Shown here piece after piece: positions 56,040-64,000 of a stretch of DNA of 64,000 nucleotides. How positions within the stretch are numbered: the first letter of the stretch is position 1; every line of letters begins with the position of its first letter. The notes under the pieces are model-generated. The model saw nothing but the letters and a program-made list of their open reading frames with translations. It was not told where the DNA came from and ran no database searches. This DNA is from Hermetia illucens (taxonomy: Eukaryota; Arthropoda; Insecta; Diptera; Stratiomyidae). The translations under genes were made by a program, and so were the position numbers. Location: assembly GCF_905115235.1 (NCBI RefSeq), contig NC_051850.1, positions 25,421,010 to 25,485,009 of the forward strand, written 5' to 3'.

Positions 56040-58085
56040 CTGCCTGCCTAACTTCCCATGTTGAGCAAAGGTCCATCTACACAGTCTATAAGTTGTGAGA
56101 GCTTGTCTTATCTTCCTTTCTTAACTTTTATCCTCTGCATGTTTTTTCCAAAGAAGCTTTTTGCGCTCCCAGACATTTCATTTCTTCGGAGATTTGGAGG
56201 GTTGCACTCCCCATCTTGGGAAAGCGAAGACCATTCAGTTTCCTCTGCTCTGTAGATGATTTCATTATGGTTTTATTAGGATTTACTGAAAGTCCATGCC
56301 TGAGGCATCAATTGTCAATCAAATCTAAGGCAGGCTGTGTGTTTCTATACACCGTTCCGAAACGTCAACTAACAACTAGCCACGTCATCCGCAGAAGCCC
56401 GAATGTGTATTGGCAGATTTTGCAGTTCGTACAGTAGTAAGTCGATCAACATACTCAACAGATGTAGCGATAGCACACGTCTGGTTGTTTTCTTGAGCCT
56501 TTGCAGTTCTCGGTTCCACCATGGAACTGTTTTACCGCGTTGGGCTCGAGAAATAGAACAGGTTTCTTCAAAGAACTCTAAAAGTGTGCGATTCAGAGTT
56601 TTCAACTGATCTTCTATTGTCAAAGAAGTCCTTAGTCGCCCACTTTGTTGCCAAGAAGTTCACTAAACTTTGCCCAATTAGTTTCCCAGGATTCCGTCTT
56701 TGTATTATAGACTATTCGCCTGCAATAGTCAGACTAAATTCGAAGTAACGATGATCTGAGAGTCAGACTTCATCTAGCACTCTTGCAGGTTGTTAGGTCA
56801 ATTATTTCACTTCTTCTGATAAAATAAATAAAATCAAACTGCTTGTCTCATCCAGGATTGCACTTGTTACTGCCCCAACAAATATGCTGGGCGTTTGCAT
56901 CATACCATATTAAGAGTTCAAGGCCACTTGATTCTGCATACACTACCACATCCTCAAGTTCTTGCGTCGGCGGAGGACACAAAAATGATAGAGTAAGTAA
57001 GCAGAGGCAACTTAAAATACCAGATTAATGCAAGAGGAGAAAAGTCCTCCTCTTGCATTAATCTGGTATTTTAAGTTCGCCCCAACAAGGTCCTAGCAAT
57101 ACAATTGTCTCAGCATGGTTGCCTCTAACAATTTTGACATTTGACGGTCTCGAGGATCTCTTATCGAAAAAAATCTAATCACCTTCACTGTTCCAATGCC
57201 ATATGCTGTTGTGCAAGAAATATTTAAGGACGGTTCGCAACTTTGAGAGCCAGTATATAGGAAGGGAATTTGACCTGTAGTATGGTTGATTTGACTAACT
57301 CTTATGTTAGTAGACATAAGTGTAGTCTAATATGTTCAGTGTGAATCTGACCGAGGTTACCAGCTTATCCTCACCATTTTCCGAAAGTCCCACTTTCTTG
57401 TGTTCAATTTCTCGGGATGTCGCCACACTTCGTGGTATAACAACACCCATGTCCTCATTCCCAAAAAACTTTTCCGCAGTGCCTTCCATTTTCGTCGGTT
57501 GGAAACCCAGGTCCACGGTGTCTGGGCTAGAAAAAATGTGTTTCCACATACCTTTCTTCCGTTTTGCTTGGTTGAAGGGGAGAAAGACGTTCTAACAGGT
57601 AAACCTGTAGTCCCTTCAACTTTACCGCTGAAGCTTCCTTCTACTGATTCTCCCTCTCCCGTTTCTAGGAAGAGTTAGGAAACAGTGTCACCGACAGGCC
57701 GACCGTAGTCTGGTTAACCCTCTAATTAAAAAGGTTTCTGTACTATCCTTTCTGGCTGACCGCGCTGTAAACACCGGGTGCAGTATTCCACTGAAGTGGA
57801 CATCCTGTCTTCCACAAATTTCACCGTGAGGCGACATGGATCTGGTGAAGTCTGTCAAAAAATTCGTGCCCTAGTCACGACCAGATTTCTCCAAGTCGCG
57901 GGTGAATTCAAAGTCTGTGACTTCTTTCCACTTGGAGAGTTGCAATTCTTTGTTTTCATCTTCATGTGTTTTTGGACACCCTTAGTTTAATAGTAAACAC
58001 AGACTCCCCATTACGGCAAGGTGCTATCCGAGGGGGAGCCTGGACGGGCTAAGATTTGCTGAGCCTTAGATATAGACTTAGAGGC
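56040..58085 (-). pseudogene. LOA/I-like LINE relic (5' UTR, ORF1, start of endonuclease, RT piece)
   Basis: Minus strand. 58085-57970 looks like a 5' UTR (composition, and ggctcagcaaatc...ttgccgtaatgggg). 57960-57090 is decayed ORF1 without a readable domain. From about 56995: TQELEDVVVYAES, LLIWYDANAQHICWGSNKCN (usual form GCDANAHHxxWGSS, endonuclease) and LSDHRYFEF (SDH). Then GKTVPWWNRELQRLKKTTRRV (EN/RT linker), a deletion, and NPNKTIMK/RKLNGLRFPKMG (RT after YADD) to about 56130. A different, more decayed family than copy B. A perfect hairpin interrupts it at 57009-57077. Confidence 0.6.
57009..57077. repeat. Perfect 30-bp inverted repeat (hairpin)
   Basis: Arm 57009-57038 is the exact reverse complement of 57048-57077, with a 9-nt spacer (gaaaagtcc). 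It lies at the ORF1/ORF2 border of the LINE relic; the arm read on the minus strand from 57077 may be the start of ORF2 (LKYQINARG resembles the usual IQIN start). Confidence 0.9.
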
Positions 58086-61000
58086 TACCTTTAAAGGAAA
58101 CATTCTGCATCAAGTCATAGTCATAGTGTTTTCTGCCCTGAAAAATAGAAACTGAAGCTTTTTTGTTCCAGCTAATGCCTTAATTGAGGGTATTGAGATT
58201 TAGAATATTCCTAAGAAACTGGTCAGTCAATGATAAATCTTCAACTTCGGCTTCATACTGGGACAACGTATGTGCCACCGAGCGGTATTCAAAAATACTG
58301 GTATCAGCTTTGCAGGTAACTACCATGTGTTCGTCCCACCTTCTTTCTCTAAGTTCTTAATATAAAGTTCCCCTTTCCTATCGGCGCGGTGGACGCAGAA
58401 ATCAAATCAATGGTTTAACTCGTATAACTGACCTGATGCATCCTTCTTTTTCTGAATTAGAAAAACCTTTTATTAAAAAAACATTGATTACTACGTACAT
58501 AACGAAGCAGGTTAAAAATAACCACGGCCTTCGCCTATTTCTCCAAATAAGAAAATGATTTTAATCAACGTTTGCTGGAGAAGTTTCATTTTCAGGAATT
58601 AATAATTTAGAGAGATTAAAATACCCTACCCGAAAACTCTGGAACATAGTTATCAAATTTTCTTGATGGAATTCAAAATTCTTCTTCTAATTTATAAGCA
58701 ATTTGATGACGTTGACGTTGACGTTGATCTTGACGTTGACTACAGCTACCCTACTTAAATGGTGTTCTGGAAAATTCATCCTTCACATGCAACCCTCGTA
58801 TCGTCAGTCAATGGCAAACTCAGGATTATCTAGAAAACCGGTCCACTTGTTTTGGAATCACAGGAGCTACGATAATGGGACCAAATTTGCTTCCGATGTA
58901 CCTAAGAAGGTCATTACTATAGTGAATATTTTTCACCGAATTGGGCCATTGATCTAAGAGTTACAATTCAATGTTCGATTTTTTTTGCATATCTTATTAT
59001 TCCGTACCTAATCAAAATTCTTATAAAAGCATAAGATATCGCTAGTTTCTCGGTTAGCCTGAATTAGTAATAATATTCATGTTCACAGTTAAGTGCTGGT
59101 TACCTTCAAACAATACCAAAGTGTGAAGTAGAAGTAAGTCAGGAAACCGGAAGTTGCACGCTTCAGGTATGAAAGGTTTTGTATATTCCTTTTATAAAAA
59201 CATTTGAGTGTGAATTTGTCCCATTAGTATGTAACACGTAATATAATTTGTCAATATCATTGATATTCAAAATCTTGAACTTCCAAAGTAGTGGCAAATT
59301 TGACCTACTATAACTTTGTTAGTAATAGTGCGATTTGCACCAAGGTCTATATTATAGCCAACATTGCTGCAAAATTTCGTGGTGCTAGGATGAACCTAAA
59401 GTGGGTTCTGCAGCCAATTACTGAAAATTATATTAATTACTTTATTTGAAGGGATATCGGTACGGAAGGTATTTCGGAGCCTAGCCTCCATATAGTGGCA
59501 GCCTTTTGGGTTTTTTTTTCAGATATTTCGGTTGGGCAGTTTCTGAGAATGTCCCTGCTAAATAAATAATCACTTTTCACTTCTCGAACTGCCCGCCTTT
59601 CTAACAAATGTTGGCTTCGGAAAGTACTAACTGAGACCTTTCGTTAGATACCCCGCATGACTATATATGATATATAGGGACCTCCCCTTAAATTCGCCGT
59701 AAAAGGTCGTAACTCATAACGTGATGGACAGAGAGAGACGGACAGATAAACAGACAGACAGATAGTTAACCGATTTTAATAAGGTTTCGTTTTACACAAA
59801 ACTTTATAAACGGCTATAATTAATGTAAGGATCAAACCATGGAACCATATAAACAATTTCTGAATAATTTGCTTTTCCATTCGACGAATCCTTTGTCAGT
59901 TTCCGTCCTAATAATGTTTTAATTAATAAATATATAATATTATTCATCCATTTATCTAGTAACACTAACCTCATCAAATTTGCATAAATATTAAAACCAA
60001 TTCAGTCCAGACCTATTAGATAACTCTGCAGACCGAATCAGTTCATATTCAGATATCGTAAATTGTTAAATTGTTAACAATCGTGAGAAAACCAGTTTTA
60101 AATTACATCTCAACTATAGACGAGCCTTCTTTGGAACACATAAAATCTTTATGCAAATATCTGAATAAATATAAAAACTATTAGAAGCGGTTTGCTTGTT
60201 TATAGAATTACAGGTTTCTGAAAATTAATTAAGCAAGTTAAGGACCACGCCTTGCTCTAGTTCTAGAATATTTAAATTTCTACTAGAAAATGGGTAAGAA
60301 ATGGTGTTCATTTATAAGGAATTCTCATCCGGATACGGAACTTGTAAAATTATGCATAGTATGTATGTCATTAATTAATTAGATCATTTTGATCGTGATG
60401 CGTAGTTGAATATGAACAAGGACTAAATCGTTAAATTACGTGAGCCAGAAATTCAGTTTTTATTGCTAGAATAAGATTGGCAGTTTGAATTCAAATCTGA
60501 ATATTAAATAAAAAAATCTGTTTTAAGGGAACGTCGTAAATTAAATAGATTAGAATCAGGTTGTCCTTCTTTAACGTTTCTTAGACGTAGTAGTCGGGAC
60601 GACTTGTCTAGACCAAGCTACCCCTTTTAGTTGGAGTTTGTAATATAGAAATGAAACAAAGCAAAATAAAGAATAATAAGATACTTTCGGTGATGAAAAT
60701 AGATTGAATTTTTCAATTATTTACTATCGAATATATCAATTGTGTCTCCAAAAAATACTCCTCCTGTATACAGTAAAAGGTACATGATTTCGCGCTCTAG
60801 CTTACAAAAGTTTAAATTAAGCCCCAAAGTAGTATCTATTGTAAAAGCCAATGGATTTGATTAATTTTTTATCCATTCCAATTTGGTCATTTACGTAAAA
60901 AATTAATGCCTCTACGCCCTTCAATACGTTTATAATTACCATTCAATATCGCTTCTGTGTTCAGCACCGTTCAGCACTCCATTTGAATTTGAATTTATTA

Positions 61001-62229
61001 TGTGTATCTTGCGGCCCCACTTCTTCGAATTTATTATACTCGTAGATCCAATATCAGAAATGGAAGACGCTTCAACTTATGTATAAACACTTTTTTTTTA
61101 TTAAGTAAATACTGTTTTTAGGGAACCAGTTTTTTAATTTATAATTGCGAGTCCTTCTCTTCTTTGACGTGATCAAAGATTGATATTTTTTGTGTTTACA
61201 TACACATATATTCATATATAACAAAAGCTATATTTCTAAACAAGTTGATAGTCTGATACAAACCAATTTTTTTCAAGGTACATAACATATATATTAGTTT
61301 TCGAAGCTTTTCAAGAGATGGCGTCATTTGTATTATATCGCAAGTGTAATATCTTTATATTTATGAACCGTGAGTATATTTAGTCCTATCGATTTGAAAA
61401 TGACATTGTTTCTTTGAGTGTTGATTATTTTGAATCTTTTATCAGCAGAAAGGGAATTGAGAGAAATTTCACTTGTTACATTTTAATTGAAGGAAAATGT
61501 CGCGGAAAACCAAAGAATATTGTCTGAAGTCCACAAAAATTCAACAAGTTTCAATCCTTACAAAAAGAAATTTTGTTACGGATTGCGGTTAACGCTGCCA
61601 TCCATTGATCTGTCTTTTATTAGTGTATATATAGTGCATTATATATATCCAGGCATCCCAATTATCATTTGAATGACTGACGCCAAAAACGCTCGAACTA
61701 GTGGCTATACTGTATGCGGAAATGCAAAAAGTGAACAACTTGTATTCGTCAGAAATGCCAAAACGGGTACAAGTTCATAATTAGAATATATTATATATTC
61801 TCGGAGAACTAGATTTATTTACAAACTGGATAACAAAAATGTTAAATAAAACGTTCCCAAGTGGTCCCCTATCTAAGTACTAACCGCTACCAGCAACACT
61901 TAACTTCGATACTGGTGAATATTATTAGTACAGTCGATTATCACCACCGCAAAAATAAGTTGCTTACCTGTAATCAATTTTGCAAAAGATTACAGCTTAT
62001 AAGAATTTTCTGTGGGATTGATTGCCAATTTTCATTGATTGTTCTTCTTCAACCTTCCTCACATTGAGAACCGGTGTCGGCACGTCTTGACAAGTTGCAC
62101 CTTCTGCCCGGTCAAAAACTTGATCCAGACGGAGTGGCCAGACTCACAAATCACCATTCGCCGTATCAGAATATTGTTGTTTCAACGACCATCTAGTGAT
62201 TTCTTATAGGCTTTGATATTCAGACCATC
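58086..62229. other. Long AT-rich region without genes; (TTGACG)n at 58705-58740 and GACA-rich stretch at 59723-59762
   Basis: No supportable coding sequence in 4.1 kb. A hexanucleotide repeat (TTGACG)n lies at 58705-58740. The block at about 59450-59830 (with ggacagagagagacggacag, then aaccgattttaataaggtttcg) has the look of a fly interspersed repeat with a GACA microsatellite core, but no second copy occurs in the window. Confidence 0.4.
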
Positions 62230-63410
62230 TTTGGCAAGTGAGTTCCTGTCAGTGCGAATTACATCTCCATAATTTCGAAGACGCTTCCGGCCCATTGTTT
62301 CCACGATCGGTGCAACACCGTATCGACCGTTGGATTTCCGAATTTCAGATGCAATCAAGGTGTGTTACGCCATTGAACAGCATTTTCATTTCCATTACCG
62401 CCAGGCGCCGTTCATTGCCATTTGTAGTCGGCCAGCACCCATAACCGTAAAAAGCAATATGGCGAGCGACACTGCAGCAAATTTTGGATTTGAGACGTTC
62501 GTTGATATTTCGTTCACAGAGAACACCAGTTGAAGGACACCACTTCATCCAGGTTGTAATAATGCATCAAGCAATTTCATTATGCCGCTCGCCATTGGCT
62601 GACAGCATTGACCCGAGATATCTAAATCTGTTCTAAGCAAGCCACTGTTACTGAGAGTGATAATGCCTGTTTCATGGGGGTCGATCAACAAGAAACCTGT
62701 TTTATAAAGATTCAATTTGAGATGGTGTTTTTGAGACAATGGTTCCATTTTTGATCAATTTGCTCTCATAACTTTGTTATAGACGCTACGAAAACATCAT
62801 CTGCATAGAGCAATGTATAGGGCGCCGAATGTGGAATATCCCGTGTAACAGAGTCCATAGCAGAAACAAAAAGGAGTGAGGGGAGTCTTCCTCGGCACGA
62901 AGCCAAACTTCAAACTTTACTTTTCAGATCGTTGGAAACCAGCGATCAAGTTCTTCTAGTACTGGGTGTTCCCCCAGAGCATACCAGATGAGTTCTTGTG
63001 GCATATGGTAAAACGCCTTCTCTAAATCCAGTAAAGTAATGAAAAGAGGGCGATTTTTCTCGCGGTGTTTCTCCATGGGTAACCGCGCAGCGTATATTGC
63101 GTCCGTAGTTCCGCAGTTCTAGACAAACCTGACTTGATTCATGGTTGTCAAGAATGCAATCAAAAATCTTCATAGTGTAGAACAGAGACCGGATCCGACG
63201 GTTATTTGAAGATTTTGCTGAACTAACTTTCTTTTTCCATATTATATGGTGGTGCCTGTCCTGCTCTCTTCAAGAACCTAATTGGGTCGAAGCTATTCAC
63301 ACCATTTCAGAGCATAAATACGATATCATCAAGTTGCTGATATGCTGATGCTTTCCCCTATCCATTCGTTTGATTGATTCCTCGACTTCAGTAGCGCTGA
63401 GAGGTGAAAT
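62230..63410 (-). pseudogene. LINE RT relic, family V
   Basis: On the minus strand: MKIFDCILDNHESSQVCLELRN (63173), GVLPYATRTH region, then YTLLYADDVF (YADD near 62818-62807), LYKTGFLLIDPHETGIITLSNSGLLRTDLDISG, GVLCERNINERLKSKI and YGCWPTTNGNERRLAVMEMKML. This is the common LINE group with CWPTTKDNERRLAVMETKML in its C-terminal part; clade not assigned. Several frame breaks; a related short piece is at 14380-14745. Confidence 0.7.
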
Positions 63411-63539
63411 AGTTCCAAATGTCCGCAGTGCTTGAGGAAGTGAAAGATGAATGAAGATTTCCTTTGAAATCTACTCTCCATCTATCCGTCGCGGCTCGTC
63501 GATCGGTAGGCAAAATGAAAGTTATGTTAGTGACATTAT

Positions 63540-64000
63540 CTAGCTGGTACAAACAGTCAAACATTTAGAAGTACATTTCGAATCCAAGTTATCGTGAAAG
63601 CATCATATCCAGAAACAATACCGGAAACCCTGCAGATTGCTCTGGTGTTACAGGACTGTGATAGGTAAGACCTGGAGACTCTCTCCAAAATGGATTCATT
63701 GGATAATAAAACCCATTTTGATGCATATATTCATTATCTGAACTTTGACCGGCAGGAAGCGTCTCACGCAGATTCAGAGGCTTGGTTTCCTAAGTACTAC
63801 TGGAGCAAGGAATACAACGCCCACTGTGACATCCAAAGATGTCTTGAATCTACCCCTACCATTTAGAGATTAAACAGAAAGTAGCTAACAACGTATATTG
63901 GGTTGATACCATTGGCGCATGAAAAGGTGGCCAATCATATGATCATGGTTCCATCAGAAAATTCCTTGACAAACATCAAATGACTCTGATGCCTGCCGGT
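63540..64000 (+). pseudogene. LINE fragment of Jockey/LOA type, runs off the right edge
   Basis: Frames give VKHLEVHFESKLSWKHHIQKQYRKPCRLLWC and IGKTWRLSPKWIHW, the region after the RT palm (usual form: YLGVxLDxKLxWxxHI, GxTWGLSPKxxxW), then RLGFLSTTGARNTTPTV and KDVLNLPLP. It is collinear in motif order with 37345-37690 of copy B but is a different family. Broken frames. Confidence 0.65.

Noticed and set aside
58703-58957. 84-codon frame starting in a Thr/Leu-rich stretch
   Set aside because: The start is the translated (TTGACG)n microsatellite and the rest has no domain.
1-64000. CRISPR arrays, bacterial operons or a phage-defence system
   Set aside because: Introns, TATA/Inr promoters and LINE content show this is animal DNA; no regularly spaced repeats were seen.

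Overview
This window looks like repeat-rich euchromatin from an insect, most likely a fly (Diptera). The evidence is five small intron-bearing genes for secreted Ala/Pro/Val-rich cuticle-type proteins with TATA boxes and TCAG(T)-like initiators, short GT-AG introns (54-73 nt), AT-rich intergenic DNA, and a heavy load of non-LTR retrotransposons of clades common in flies (LOA-like, R1-like, RTE, Jockey/CR1-like, and a group resembling R4/Dong). Clade names come from motif recognition by eye, not from a database search.

Host genes: five members of one family lie at about 3.8-4.6 kb (+), 13.1-13.4 kb (-), 39.6-40.0 kb (-), 44.3-44.7 kb (-) and 50.6-51.0 kb (+). In all five the first coding exon is the ATG alone, followed by a phase-0 intron. 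All share a signal peptide, a GLGWGH-like motif just after it and a W-K-K-K-A-A C-terminus. The last three are recent duplicates whose promoter, 5' UTR, intron and coding sequence are nearly the same. The other two are more diverged.

Layout: 1-2.15 kb, degraded LOA-like LINE running off the left edge. 3.7-4.7 kb, cuticle gene 1. 6.0-9.1 kb, an RTE LINE with its 5' half inverted (twin-priming geometry) between two ~290-bp direct repeats. 9.06-9.29 kb, a Penelope-like fragment with a hammerhead-ribozyme-like motif. 9.3-11 kb, pieces of two LINE families. 13 kb, gene 2. 14-27.7 kb, LINE pieces, a tRNA-derived SINE, and a Ty3/Gypsy fossil at 17.7-19 kb. 28.3-38.9 kb, a full-length LOA-like LINE (about 5.5 kb) with a nearly intact R1-like LINE (about 5.0 kb) inserted in its 5' UTR; each has its own target-site duplication. 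39.5-51.1 kb, genes 3-5 separated by LINE fragments and SINEs. 51-64 kb, AT-rich DNA with a second hammerhead-like copy, three LINE relics, a perfect 30-bp hairpin, and a LINE running off the right edge.

The host genes probably make structural cuticle components. Everything else supported here is transposable-element sequence of several ages. I saw no CRISPR array, rRNA, true tRNA gene or intact LTR element.
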